This document shows positions 51,434 to 60,405 of a stretch of 64,000 nucleotides of DNA, in pieces (position 1 is the first letter of the stretch; every line of letters begins with the position of its first letter). Source of the DNA: Klebsiella pneumoniae (GTDB lineage: Bacteria > Pseudomonadota > Gammaproteobacteria > Enterobacterales > Enterobacteriaceae); the NCBI RefSeq assembly GCF_000742135.1, contig NZ_KN046818.1:930841-994840 (forward strand), given 5' to 3'. Made by a program: the position numbers and the translations under genes. The notes beneath the pieces are model-generated. The model did no database searches, was not told where the DNA came from, and was given only the letters and a program-made list of their open reading frames with translations.

Positions 51434-52741
51434 GTGAGCATCCATTCCAGCGAAAATTTTAGCGACGCACGCGGGCCCGGGCGCCATGCTTGGTGCGGCC
51501 TGCTGCTGGCAATCGTGCCGGGTTTCGGTCAGTTTTATCATCGCCGGTGGCTGAAAGGGCTGGTCTTCCTGGTGCTGTTGAGCAGCTTTCTGGGGATTTT
51601 TTATGATTTCCTGCGTGAGGGGTTGTGGGGGTTATATACCCTGGGTGAAGAGGTACCGCGGGATAACTCTATCTTCCTGTTAGCCGAGGGGATTATCAGC
51701 GTGCTGATCGTCGCTTTCGGCGTGCTGATCTATTTTCTCTCGCTGCGGGATGCGTGGCTCAACGGCAAAAAACGCGATGAAGGGATCGCCCTCAACAGCG
51801 TGCGTAAGCAGTACCAGATGCTGCTGAGCGACGGCTTTCCGTACCTGATGATCACCCCGGGCTTTATTCTGCTGGTGTTTGTGGTGATCTTTCCGATTCT
51901 GTTCGGTTTCGCCATCGCCTTCACCAACTACAACCTGTACCACACCCCGCCGGCGAAGCTGGTGGACTGGGTGGGGCTGAAAAACTTTATTAATATTTTC
52001 ACCCTCTCCATCTGGCGCTCCACTTTCCTGGATGTGCTGCAGTGGACCGTGGTGTGGACGCTGCTGGCGACCACCCTGCAGTGTACGGTGGGCGTACTGC
52101 TGGCGATTCTGGTCAACCAAAAAGATCTGCGCTTTAAGCCGCTGATCCGCACCATCTTTATTTTGCCGTGGGCGGTGCCGGGGTTTGTCACCATTCTCGT
52201 TTTTGCCGGCATGTTCAACGACTCCTTCGGGGTCATCAACAACGCGATCCTGTCCTTTTTTGGCATCAGTCCGAAGGCATGGCTCACCGATCCGTTCTGG
52301 ACTAAAACGGCGCTGATCATGATGCAGACCTGGCTTGGCTTCCCGTTTGTCTTTGCCATGACCACCGGCGTGTTGCAGGCGATCCCGGACGATCTGTATG
52401 AAGCGGCGACGATGGACGGCGCCAGCGCCTTTACCCGTCTGCGCACCATCACCCTGCCGCTGGTGCTGTATGCGATCGCGCCGATCATCATCACCCAGTA
52501 CACCTTCAACTTTAATAACTTCAACATCATTTACCTGTTCAACAACGGCGGCCCTGCGGTGGCAGGCTCTAACGCCGGCGGGACGGATATTCTGGTGTCG
52601 TGGATCTATAAGCTGACGATGTCTTCGTCGCAGTACGCCATCGCGGCGACCATCACGATCCTGCTGTCGATCTTTGTCGTCGGCCTGGCGCTGTGGCAGT
52701 TCCGCGCCACCAAATCCTTCAAAAATGACGACATGGCGTAA
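51434..52741 (+). CDS. ABC sugar permease, MalF-like
   Basis: A 435-aa inner-membrane permease with a GTG start behind AGAAGGAG. The N-terminal 110 residues hold extra helices (GLLLAIVPGFGQFYHRRWLK), as in MalF and GanP-type proteins. The core has the binding-protein-dependent transport motif EAATMDGASAFTRLRTITLPL (EAA loop), which contacts the ATPase. The next permease starts 10 bp downstream. Confidence 0.92.
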   Translation: MSIHSSENFSDARGPGRHAWCGLLLAIVPGFGQFYHRRWLKGLVFLVLLSSFLGIFYDFLREGLWGLYTLGEEVPRDNSIFLLAEGIISVLIVAFGVLIYFLSLRDAWLNGKKRDEGIALNSVRKQYQMLLSDGFPYLMITPGFILLVFVVIFPILFGFAIAFTNYNLYHTPPAKLVDWVGLKNFINIFTLSIWRSTFLDVLQWTVVWTLLATTLQCTVGVLLAILVNQKDLRFKPLIRTIFILPWAVPGFVTILVFAGMFNDSFGVINNAILSFFGISPKAWLTDPFWTKTALIMMQTWLGFPFVFAMTTGVLQAIPDDLYEAATMDGASAFTRLRTITLPLVLYAIAPIIITQYTFNFNNFNIIYLFNNGGPAVAGSNAGGTDILVSWIYKLTMSSSQYAIAATITILLSIFVVGLALWQFRATKSFKNDDMA

Positions 52742-52751
52742 GGGAAGCAAC

Positions 52752-53603
52752 ATGGCTCAATCACCCAGTATTAAACGCGAAAAGTGGATCCGACTCTCTC
52801 TCACCTGGCTGGTGGTCATCCTGGTCTCGGTGGTGATTATCTATCCGCTGGTCTGGACGGTCGGGGCGTCGCTGAACGCCGGCAATAGCCTGCTCAGTAC
52901 CTCTATCATTCCGGAAAACCTGTCGTTCCAGCACTATGCCGATCTGTTCAATGGCAATGTGAATTACCTCACCTGGTACTGGAACTCGATGAAAATCAGC
53001 TTCCTGACCATGGTGCTGACCCTGATTAGCGTTAGCTTTACCGCTTACGCCTTCTCCCGCTTCCGCTTTAAAGGGCGGCAGAACGGGCTGATGCTGTTCC
53101 TGCTGCTGCAGATGATCCCGCAGTTTTCCGCGCTGATTGCCATCTTTGTCCTGTCGCAACTGCTTGGCCTGATTAACAGCCATCTGGCGCTGGTGCTGAT
53201 CTACGTCGGGGGGATGATCCCGATGAATACCTGGCTGATGAAAGGGTATCTCGACGCGATCCCTAAAGACCTGGATGAGTCCGCTCGCATGGACGGCGCC
53301 AGCAGCTTTCGCATCTTTATCGAGATCATCATGCCGTTGTCGAGGCCCATCCTCGCGGTGGTGGCGCTGTTCTCGTTCACTGGGCCGCTGGGGGATTTCA
53401 TCCTCTCCAGCACCATCCTGCGTACCCCGGATAAATACACGCTGCCTATCGGTCTGTATAACCTGGTGGCGCAAAAAATGGGTGCCAGCTACACCACCTA
53501 CGCGGCGGGGGCGGTGCTGATCGCCGTACCGGTGGCGATCCTCTACCTGGCGCTACAAAAATACTTCGTCTCCGGCCTGACCTCGGGCAGTACTAAAGGA
53601 TAA
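52752..53603 (+). CDS. ABC sugar permease, MalG-like
   Basis: A 283-aa inner-membrane permease. The EAA loop reads DESARMDGASSFRIFIEIIM. The start MAQSPSIKREKWIRLSLTWL at 52752 is behind AGGGAAG and follows the MalF-like gene by 10 bp; the longer frame overlaps that gene. It completes the heterodimeric membrane unit of the galacto-oligosaccharide importer. The galactanase gene follows after 4 bp. Confidence 0.92.
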   Translation: MAQSPSIKREKWIRLSLTWLVVILVSVVIIYPLVWTVGASLNAGNSLLSTSIIPENLSFQHYADLFNGNVNYLTWYWNSMKISFLTMVLTLISVSFTAYAFSRFRFKGRQNGLMLFLLLQMIPQFSALIAIFVLSQLLGLINSHLALVLIYVGGMIPMNTWLMKGYLDAIPKDLDESARMDGASSFRIFIEIIMPLSRPILAVVALFSFTGPLGDFILSSTILRTPDKYTLPIGLYNLVAQKMGASYTTYAAGAVLIAVPVAILYLALQKYFVSGLTSGSTKG

Positions 53604-53607
53604 GCAC

Positions 53608-54810
53608 ATGAAAAGATTCACACCCGCATGGCTTGCGGTTTGTCTGGCATGCAGTTTCTCCACCTCTTCTCAGGCCGCGGACGCGCTTGCAACCCGCGCG
53701 TTTCAGGGCATGCCGGCGGACTTTATCAAAGGCGCGGATATCTCCACGCTGCTGGACGCCGAAAAGCACGGGGCGACGTTCTACGATCAGAATAATCAGC
53801 GCAAGGATCCGATCGCTATTCTGAAAGAGAACGGCGTCAACTATGTCCGCCTCCGTCTGTGGGTGGATCCGCAATCGGCGAGCGGCGAGGACTATGGCGG
53901 TGGGAACAATGATCTGGCCACCACCCTGGCGCTGGCGAAACGGGCGAAAGCCCAGGGGATGAAGCTGTTGCTTGATTTTCACTACAGCGATTTCTGGACC
54001 GATCCCGGCAAGCAGTTCAAGCCGAAAGCCTGGGAAAAGCTGGATTACCCGCAGCTGAAAACGGCGATTCATGACTATACCCGCGATACCATCGCCCGCT
54101 TTAAGCAGGCGGGCGTGCTGCCGGATATGGTGCAGATCGGCAACGAAATCAACGGCGGCATCCTGTGGCCGGAAGGGAAAAGCTGGGGGCAGGGCGGCGG
54201 AGAGTTCGACCGGCTGGCTGGCCTGCTGAACGCGGCTATCGCTGGCCTGAAGGAGAACCTGCGCCAGGGCGAGCAGGTGAAAATCATGCTGCATCTGGCC
54301 GAAGGGACCAAGAACGATACCTTCCGCTGGTGGTTTGATGAGATCGACAAGCGCCATGTACCGTATGACGTGATTGGTCTGTCGATGTACACCTACTGGA
54401 ATGGCCCGATCAGCGCCCTGAAGGCCAATATGGATGACATCAGCAAACGCTATAACAAAGACGTCATCGTCGTCGAGGCGGCCTATGCCTATACCCTGGC
54501 CAACTGCGATAACGCGGAAAATAGTTTCCAGGCGAAAGAGGAAAAGGATGGGGGATATCCCGCCAGCGTACAGGGGCAATATAACTATATTCACGATTTA
54601 ATGCAGGCGGTGGTTGATGTGCCAGACCAGCGTGGCAAAGGTATTTTCTATTGGGAGCCTACATGGATTGCCGTGCCGGGAAATACCTGGGCCACCCCGG
54701 CGGGGATGAAATATATCCACGACGAGTGGAAAGAGGGTAATGCACGTGAAAATCAGGCGCTATTTGATTGCCAGGGAAAAGTATTGCCGTCGGTAAAAGT
54801 TTTTAATTAA
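53608..54810 (+). CDS. ganB: Arabinogalactan endo-beta-1,4-galactanase (GH53)
   Basis: A 400-aa secreted glycoside hydrolase family 53 enzyme that cuts beta-1,4-galactan (type I arabinogalactan, a pectin side chain). The signal peptide MKRFTPAWLAVCLACSFS ends near SSQAAD. The acid/base is Glu180 in QIGNEINGG and the nucleophile Glu290 in VIVVEAAYAYT. GH53 landmarks GADISTLLD and DFHYSDFWTDPGKQ are present. It has a Sec signal but no lipobox, so a periplasmic or secreted location is expected. The symbol follows Bacillus subtilis usage. Confidence 0.94.
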   Translation: MKRFTPAWLAVCLACSFSTSSQAADALATRAFQGMPADFIKGADISTLLDAEKHGATFYDQNNQRKDPIAILKENGVNYVRLRLWVDPQSASGEDYGGGNNDLATTLALAKRAKAQGMKLLLDFHYSDFWTDPGKQFKPKAWEKLDYPQLKTAIHDYTRDTIARFKQAGVLPDMVQIGNEINGGILWPEGKSWGQGGGEFDRLAGLLNAAIAGLKENLRQGEQVKIMLHLAEGTKNDTFRWWFDEIDKRHVPYDVIGLSMYTYWNGPISALKANMDDISKRYNKDVIVVEAAYAYTLANCDNAENSFQAKEEKDGGYPASVQGQYNYIHDLMQAVVDVPDQRGKGIFYWEPTWIAVPGNTWATPAGMKYIHDEWKEGNARENQALFDCQGKVLPSVKVFN

Positions 54811-54841
54811 TTTTTTTGTCGTCTTTTTCAGGAAGTTTATT

Positions 54842-56899
54842 ATGAATAAATTTGCACCTTTACATCCGAAGGTTAGTACGCTGCTGCATGGCGCGGATTA
54901 TAATCCGGAGCAATGGGAGAATGACCCCGATATTATTGATAAAGACATTGCCATGATGCAGCAGGCAAAATGCAATGTGATGTCGGTGGGAATATTTAGC
55001 TGGGCGAAACTGGAGCCACGCGAAGGGGTATTTAATTTCGCCTGGCTGGATATTATCCTCGATAAACTGTATGCCGCCGGCATTCATGTCTTTCTGGCCA
55101 CGCCGAGCGGCGCGCGTCCGGCGTGGATGTCGCAGCGCTATCCGCAGGTTCTGCGGGTGGGGCGCGATCGGGTGCCGGCCCTGCACGGCGGCCGTCACAA
55201 CCACTGTATGTCGTCACCGGTCTATCGCGAGAAAACCCTGCAAATCAATACCCTGCTGGCAGAACGTTATTCCTCACACCCGGCGGTGCTGGGCTGGCAT
55301 ATTTCCAACGAATATGGCGGTGAATGCCATTGCGATCTCTGCCAGAACCGTTTTCGCGACTGGCTGAAGGCGCGTTACCAGACCCTGGAGAACCTCAACC
55401 AGGCCTGGTGGAGCACCTTCTGGAGTCATACCTATACCGACTGGTCGCAGATTGAATCGCCTGCGCCGCAGGGCGAGATGTCGATCCACGGTCTTAATCT
55501 TGACTGGCATCGCTTTAACACCGCTCAGGTGACCGATTTCTGCCGCCATGAAATTGCTCCGCTGAAGGCGGCGAATGCCTCCCTGCCGGTGACTACCAAC
55601 TTTATGGAGTATTTCTACGATTACGACTACTGGCAGCTGGCGGAGGCGCTGGATTTCATCTCCTGGGACAGCTATCCGATGTGGCACCGCGATAAAGACG
55701 AAACCGCGCTGGCCTGTTACACCGCGATGTATCACGACATGATGCGCAGCCTGAAGGGCGGCAAACCGTTTGTGCTGATGGAGTCCACCCCGGGCGCCAC
55801 CAACTGGCAGCCGACCAGCAAACTGAAGAAGCCGGGAATGCATATTCTTTCCTCGCTGCAGGCGGTGGCGCATGGCGCCGACTCGGTGCAGTATTTCCAG
55901 TGGCGGAAAAGCCGCGGTTCGGTTGAGAAATTTCACGGCGCAGTGGTCGACCACGTCGGACATATTGATACCCGCATTGGCCGCGAAGTCTGCCAGCTCG
56001 GCGAGATCCTCAGCAAGCTGCCGGAGGTGAGGGGCTGTCGCACCGAGGCGAAAGTAGCGATTATCTTCGACCAGCAGAACCGCTGGGCGCTGGATGACGC
56101 CCAGGGGCCGCGCAATCTTGGGATGGAATATGAGAAGACGGTCAACGAGCACTACCGCCCGTTCTGGGAGCAGGGCATCGCCGTCGATGTGATTGACGCC
56201 GATGTCGATTTAACGCCGTATCAGTTAGTGATTGCCCCGATGTTATATATGGTGCGCGACGGCTTTGCCGGTCGGGCGGAGGCGTTTGTCGCCAACGGCG
56301 GCCACCTGGTGACCACCTACTGGACCGGTATCGTCAATGAGTCCGATCTCTGCTATCTCGGCGGCTTCCCGGGCCCGCTGCGCAATCTGCTGGGGATCTG
56401 GGCGGAAGAGATCGACTGCCTGAATGACGGCGAGTTTAATCTGGTGCAGGGGCTTGCCGGGAATCAGTGCGGTCTGCAGGGCCCTTATCAGGTGCGCCAT
56501 CTCTGCGAACTGATCCATATCGAGAGCGCCCAGGCGCTGGCCACCTACCGGGATGATTTTTATGCCGGACGGCCGGCTGTGACGGTGAACGCGTTCGGGA
56601 AAGGCAAAGCCTGGCATGTGGCCTCCCGTAACGATTTAGCCTTCCAGCGCGATTTCTTTACCGCCCTGAGCAAGGAGCTGGCCCTGCCGCGGGCGATAGC
56701 GACGGAGTTACCACCCGGCGTGGTGGCGACTGCGCGCACCGACGGTGACAACGCATTTATCTTCCTGCAGAACTACAGCGCGCAAAACCATACCCTGACC
56801 CTGCCGCAAGGGTATTGGGATTGCCTGACCGACGCGGCGGTATCGGCTCCACTGACCCTGACGGCATGGGATTGCCGTATTCTCCGTCGTCACGCGTAA
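54842..56899 (+). CDS. ganA: Beta-galactosidase (GH42)
   Basis: A 685-aa cytoplasmic glycoside hydrolase family 42 enzyme that releases galactose from imported galacto-oligosaccharides. The acid/base is Glu157 in HISNEYGGECHC and the nucleophile Glu314 in VLMESTPG. A zinc cluster is suggested by CHCDLC. The trimerisation domain follows, and the C-terminal beta domain ends DCRILRRHA. It has no signal peptide. It starts 31 bp after the galactanase and is followed by a terminator. The symbol follows Bacillus subtilis usage. Confidence 0.94.
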   Translation: MNKFAPLHPKVSTLLHGADYNPEQWENDPDIIDKDIAMMQQAKCNVMSVGIFSWAKLEPREGVFNFAWLDIILDKLYAAGIHVFLATPSGARPAWMSQRYPQVLRVGRDRVPALHGGRHNHCMSSPVYREKTLQINTLLAERYSSHPAVLGWHISNEYGGECHCDLCQNRFRDWLKARYQTLENLNQAWWSTFWSHTYTDWSQIESPAPQGEMSIHGLNLDWHRFNTAQVTDFCRHEIAPLKAANASLPVTTNFMEYFYDYDYWQLAEALDFISWDSYPMWHRDKDETALACYTAMYHDMMRSLKGGKPFVLMESTPGATNWQPTSKLKKPGMHILSSLQAVAHGADSVQYFQWRKSRGSVEKFHGAVVDHVGHIDTRIGREVCQLGEILSKLPEVRGCRTEAKVAIIFDQQNRWALDDAQGPRNLGMEYEKTVNEHYRPFWEQGIAVDVIDADVDLTPYQLVIAPMLYMVRDGFAGRAEAFVANGGHLVTTYWTGIVNESDLCYLGGFPGPLRNLLGIWAEEIDCLNDGEFNLVQGLAGNQCGLQGPYQVRHLCELIHIESAQALATYRDDFYAGRPAVTVNAFGKGKAWHVASRNDLAFQRDFFTALSKELALPRAIATELPPGVVATARTDGDNAFIFLQNYSAQNHTLTLPQGYWDCLTDAAVSAPLTLTAWDCRILRRHA

Positions 56900-56914
56900 T
56901 TTCTTCTTCTCCAC

Positions 56915-56941
56915 GCCTGCTCTGACGAGCAGGCTTTTTTT
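56915..56941 (+). terminator. Terminator after the beta-galactosidase gene
   Basis: GCCTGCTC-TGAC-GAGCAGGC followed by TTTTTTT. Confidence 0.9.
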
Positions 56942-56962
56942 ATCTTAAACCTGGAGTTTATT

Positions 56963-57277
56963 ATGGTGAGTTTAAAATCCTTCCTGCACTATTTCTCCCC
57001 AGCGCGTCCGGCACAGCCATTAAGCGAGGCGGAAAAACAGCAAATCGAGGCGCTGATTCAGGCCTTTGGTGGCGAAGCGAATATTACGCAAGTGGACGCC
57101 TGTATTACCCGTCTGCGGGTTAGCGTTCGCCATCTTGCGGCCGTGGACTCCGAAGCATTACAGCAGCAGGGCGCGCTAGGGGTTATTATTCTTGGTCAGC
57201 AGGTGCATGCTATTTTCGGTAAACAGTCCGATGCGCTGCGTCAGCTTCTGGATGAACATTTTGCCGCCCGGAAATAA
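56963..57277 (+). CDS. Orphan PTS glucose-type EIIB domain protein
   Basis: A 104-aa protein that consists only of a glucose-family EIIB domain. The phosphocysteine motif VDACITRLRVSV places the active Cys at residue 47. The second half, GALGVIILGQQVHAIFGKQS, matches PtsG/NagE IIB. There is no EIIC or EIIA gene nearby. It lies just past the beta-galactosidase terminator, in the same direction, with GGAG upstream. It may be a regulatory phosphoprotein that links galactan use to PTS state, or a partner of an EIIC encoded elsewhere. Confidence 0.85.
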   Translation: MVSLKSFLHYFSPARPAQPLSEAEKQQIEALIQAFGGEANITQVDACITRLRVSVRHLAAVDSEALQQQGALGVIILGQQVHAIFGKQSDALRQLLDEHFAARK

Positions 57278-57282
57278 ATAAA

Positions 57283-57311
57283 ACGGGATAACCTGAAAGC
57301 AGGTTATCCCG
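57283..57311 (-). terminator. Terminator of the porin gene
   Basis: A perfect 12-bp stem CGGGATAACCTG / CAGGTTATCCCG with a 4-base loop. On the minus strand it is followed by TTTTATTTATTT, so it serves the convergent porin gene about 100 bp away. Confidence 0.75.
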
Positions 57312-57413
57312 AAAATAAGACAAAGACAGCAGTGGCAATAAAGTTTACCGGAAGATAATTAACAGTCTTACAGCAGGAGATAAAAATAACGTATGAGTCT
57401 TAGCCGTGCGCGA

Positions 57414-58685
57414 TTACCACCAGGCCTCAACCTGCACGCCGAAATTCCAGGTATTATTCGCCGTCTGGTCTTCAAACGGTTTACCATCTTCGGAATCATT
57501 CAAATATGAAGCAAAAATGCGTAATTCCGGACGTGACATAAAGTCTGGCCCGTCCGCCAGGCCCAACGCAATGGTGTATTTCTCACCGGCCTGTTTGTAG
57601 CTGGTGCCATTGTTGTAGCTGTCTTTCTGATAGAAACCGCCGACTTCGCCAATCAGGCGCACGTAGTCGGTGAACTGGTACTGCCCGCGGGCGACCAGCG
57701 ACAGCATCCGCGTTTTGTCGGTATAGTCGGTAATGTCATCCGCCGAGCCCCAGGTCAGAACGTGGTTGATAGAAAACTTCTCTGTAATCGGGATCAGGCC
57801 GGTGTTAATCACGCGATAACCGGTGGCGTCGTTCACGTAGTTCCACATATCGTACCAGCCGCCGCCCTGGGAGACCATGTTCTGCGCCAGGCCTTTGTTG
57901 GCGTACTGCAGCACGGTTTTGTTATAGCCGCCCAGCATATCCTGACTGATTTCACCGGTCAGCATGACGCCGTTGTCAGCATCGTACAGTCCGCCGTAGC
58001 TATCCTGTTTTTTGGTGGTGTTTGGCATCGCGTAGTCGATACCGAATTCGGTCCACGAGCCCGCCCATGGCTTCCAGCCCGCGTAGCGTAAATCGATATA
58101 GTTGATATTGACGTTGCTGTCGCCATCGACGCGATAGTCAACATCGTTGGCATCGCCGCGGATCCAGGCCAGCGAGACGGCGCCCGGGCCGAGGGTGTAG
58201 TTTTCCACCCCGGCTCCGGAGCCGGAAATGTTCCAGTATTTGGTATCGATGATATGCAGATCATGGCGCTGGTAGTAACGTTTACCGCCCCAGATCACCG
58301 CATTCGGATCGCCAGGGATCAGCCCCTTTATCTGCAGGTTCAACTGACGTAAGCCGAACTGTGCATCATCGTTCAGCGTGGTTTCATTATCGTTAGAGCC
58401 GTCGGAGACCATGCTGACCATACTGTCGAGATAGAAGCTGACGTCATCTTTCTTATAGACCTCAGAGCCCAGCTCCAGCTCGCCGTAGGTATCCGACTCG
58501 TTCCCCAAACGGCCCAGCTTATTTTTTTGCCATTCCGCTTCGCTACCGTCGCCGGAGACCCCAACCCCGGCGCGCATATAGCCATGGAAATCGATCGTTG
58601 GGATCGCGGCGGTGGCCGCAAACGCGGAAGGAGCGATTAGCGCAGCGGCTAACGCGACTGAAAGGGCGCGCAGTGTAGTGTTCAT
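57414..58685 (-). CDS. LamB-like carbohydrate porin (GanL type)
   Basis: A 423-aa outer-membrane porin of the maltoporin/ScrY family. The signal peptide MNTTLRALSVALAAALIAPS ends at AFA, followed by IPTIDFHGYMRAGVGVSGDG, the usual first strand of LamB. The C-terminal residue is Trp (QVEAWW), an aromatic end recognised by the Bam machinery. The start at 58685 is behind AGAGGATAG. It probably admits galacto-oligosaccharides. It is divergent from the LacI-family regulator. Confidence 0.92.
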   Translation of the reverse strand: MNTTLRALSVALAAALIAPSAFAATAAIPTIDFHGYMRAGVGVSGDGSEAEWQKNKLGRLGNESDTYGELELGSEVYKKDDVSFYLDSMVSMVSDGSNDNETTLNDDAQFGLRQLNLQIKGLIPGDPNAVIWGGKRYYQRHDLHIIDTKYWNISGSGAGVENYTLGPGAVSLAWIRGDANDVDYRVDGDSNVNINYIDLRYAGWKPWAGSWTEFGIDYAMPNTTKKQDSYGGLYDADNGVMLTGEISQDMLGGYNKTVLQYANKGLAQNMVSQGGGWYDMWNYVNDATGYRVINTGLIPITEKFSINHVLTWGSADDITDYTDKTRMLSLVARGQYQFTDYVRLIGEVGGFYQKDSYNNGTSYKQAGEKYTIALGLADGPDFMSRPELRIFASYLNDSEDGKPFEDQTANNTWNFGVQVEAWW

Positions 58686-58701
58686 CTCTATCCTCTTATT
58701 G

Positions 58702-58859
58702 TTTTGTATTACGTTCACATAACTGGTGTCATAAAATGCCTAAATGTAACTTCAGGCAAATGAGATATGATTATTGTGTGACTAACTGCAAATAATTACG
58801 GTGGTTTTTGTTGCGATGGGTGAGATGATTCACAATTCGTTGTATTGTGAACGTAATAC
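58702..58859. promoter_or_regulatory. Operator-like repeats between the porin and regulator genes
   Basis: GTATTACGTTCACA occurs at 58706-58719 and, on the other strand, at 58846-58859 (TGTGAACGTAATAC): two identical 14-bp words in inverted orientation 140 bp apart. A further palindrome TTCACAAT/ATTGTGAA spans 58829-58851. The core GTATTACGT is shared with the palindrome at 49841-49866. Confidence 0.7.
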
Positions 58860-58955
58860 TTTTATCGCTATTGTTTTGCAGTGAGAGGTGGCGGTGAGCG
58901 TTTTTTCAAATGGCCCCTGTTACAATCATGGGATAACAACATAAGGAACCGGACC

Positions 58956-60026
58956 ATGAAGTCTAAAAGCGCTACTCTGGAAGACGTCGCACGCCATGCG
59001 GGCGTCTCTTACCAGACCGTGTCCAGGGTACTCAACAAATCAGCTAATGTATCCGAAGCGACGCGTCGCAAGGTGGAGAAATCGATAGAGGCCTTACGCT
59101 ATGTGCCAAACCGGCTGGCGCAGCAGCTGGTGGGGAAGGAGAGCCAGACGGTCGGGCTGGTGACTATTTCTCTGGCCTGGCATGCGCCTTCCCAGGTGGC
59201 GGCGGCGGTAAAACGCTATGCCAACCTGGAAGGTTACCAGGTTCTGATTTCGATGATCGATGAGAGCGTCAACCAAAGCATCCAGGATTCCATCAATGAG
59301 CTGAAATCTCAGCGGGTGGATAAAGTCATTATCAACGTGCCGCTGGAGACCGAACAGGCGCAGAAAATCGCTGCTGACAACGATGATATCGTCTGCCTGT
59401 TTCTCGACGTTGATCCCTACAGCTCCGTGTTTAACGTTTCGTTTAACCCGGCGGACGGCACCCGGGCCAGCGTCAAATATCTCTATGAGATGGGGCATCG
59501 GGAGATCGCCCTGCTGGCGGGGCCGGACAGCTCAGTCTCGGCCAAACTCCGGTTAAAAAGCTGGCTGGAGACCCTGGATGGTTACGGTCTGAAGCCGGTG
59601 ACCGTCCTGCACGGCAACTGGGATGCGCAGAGCGGCTACGCCGGCGCGCTGCAGATGCTGCGCGAAACGCCTAATTTCAGCGCTGTGCTGGTGGGTAATG
59701 ATCAGATGGCGCTGGGGGTGCTCAGCGCCTTCCATCAGCATCAGGTGGCGGTGCCGGGTGAGAAGTCGGTTATTGGCTATGACGATACCTACGAAAGCTC
59801 CTTTTTCTATCCGGCGCTGAGTACCGTGTCGCTCGACCTCGACCTGCAGGGGAAAGAGGCGGTGCGGCGGATCCTCGCCAGCACCAGCGGGGCGCCTCAT
59901 ACCTCATCCATTCTGCCGGCGCGCCTGGTGATACGCCATTCCAGCGGCGCCCGAATCGAGCAGGGAAAAGATCTGCAGGCCATTGCAGAACAGCTCCGCG
60001 CCATCGCCCACCGTCTGGCACCCTGA
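58956..60026 (+). CDS. LacI-family regulator of galactan utilisation (GanR-like)
   Basis: A 356-aa repressor. The N-terminal LacI helix-turn-helix and hinge read TLEDVARHAGVSYQTVSRVL and then YVPNRLAQQL. The effector domain resembles LacI itself (QTVGLVTISLAWHAPSQ, FNPADGTRASVKYL, VIGYDDT). The start at 58956 is behind AAGGAAC; the longer frame lacks a site. Its position beside the porin and the operator words at three places of the locus make it the likely regulator of all galactan genes. The inducer is probably a galacto-oligosaccharide. Confidence 0.9.
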   Translation: MKSKSATLEDVARHAGVSYQTVSRVLNKSANVSEATRRKVEKSIEALRYVPNRLAQQLVGKESQTVGLVTISLAWHAPSQVAAAVKRYANLEGYQVLISMIDESVNQSIQDSINELKSQRVDKVIINVPLETEQAQKIAADNDDIVCLFLDVDPYSSVFNVSFNPADGTRASVKYLYEMGHREIALLAGPDSSVSAKLRLKSWLETLDGYGLKPVTVLHGNWDAQSGYAGALQMLRETPNFSAVLVGNDQMALGVLSAFHQHQVAVPGEKSVIGYDDTYESSFFYPALSTVSLDLDLQGKEAVRRILASTSGAPHTSSILPARLVIRHSSGARIEQGKDLQAIAEQLRAIAHRLAP

Positions 60027-60110
60027 CGCCAAAGGCGGGGAAACTCGCCTTATCACCTTACTCTTAAATTGAGCAGGGTTGATCTTTGTCACAGCACGGC
60101 GTACCTTTAA

Positions 60111-60125
60111 TGTTATGTTATAACG
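60111..60125. promoter_or_regulatory. Zur box upstream of rpmE2-rpmJ2
   Basis: TGTTATGTTATAACG matches the gammaproteobacterial Zur core TGTTATAWTATAACA at 13 of 15 positions. It is 17 bp before the rpmE2 start, so Zur with zinc would block transcription. Confidence 0.75.
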
Positions 60126-60141
60126 TAATGAAGAGGTCAGC

Positions 60142-60405
60142 ATGAAAGCCCATATCCATCCTCCCTATCGTACGGTGGTGTTTCACGACACCAGCGCGAA
60201 TGAGTATTTTAAAGTCGGCTCAACTATCCGCACCGATCGCGTGATTGAACTCGATGGCGAAACTTTTCCGTATGTGACGATCGACGTCTCCTCGAAATCG
60301 CATCCGTACTACACGGGCAAACAAAAAACTTTCGCCAATGAAGGCAGTGCAGCCCGATTCCGCCAGCGCTTCGGCGGCTTTATTGATGCGAAAAGGAAAG
60401 CATGA
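60142..60405 (+). CDS. rpmE2: 50S ribosomal protein L31 type B (zinc-independent paralogue, YkgM)
   Basis: An 87-aa L31 paralogue. It lacks the zinc-binding cysteines of type A L31 and so can replace it when zinc is scarce, freeing zinc from ribosomes. Typical features are [19 protein letters not shown] and the C-terminal [18 protein letters not shown]. Its stop overlaps the start of the L36 paralogue (ATGATG). Confidence 0.95.
   Translation: MKAHIHPPYRTVVFHDTSANEYFKVGSTIRTDRVIELDGETFPYVTIDVSSKSHPYYTGKQKTFANEGSAARFRQRFGGFIDAKRKA

Noticed and set aside
51434-51760. A separate small membrane gene at the 5' end of the MalF-like permease
   Set aside because: The extra N-terminal helices are continuous with the permease frame and are normal for MalF/GanP-type proteins.
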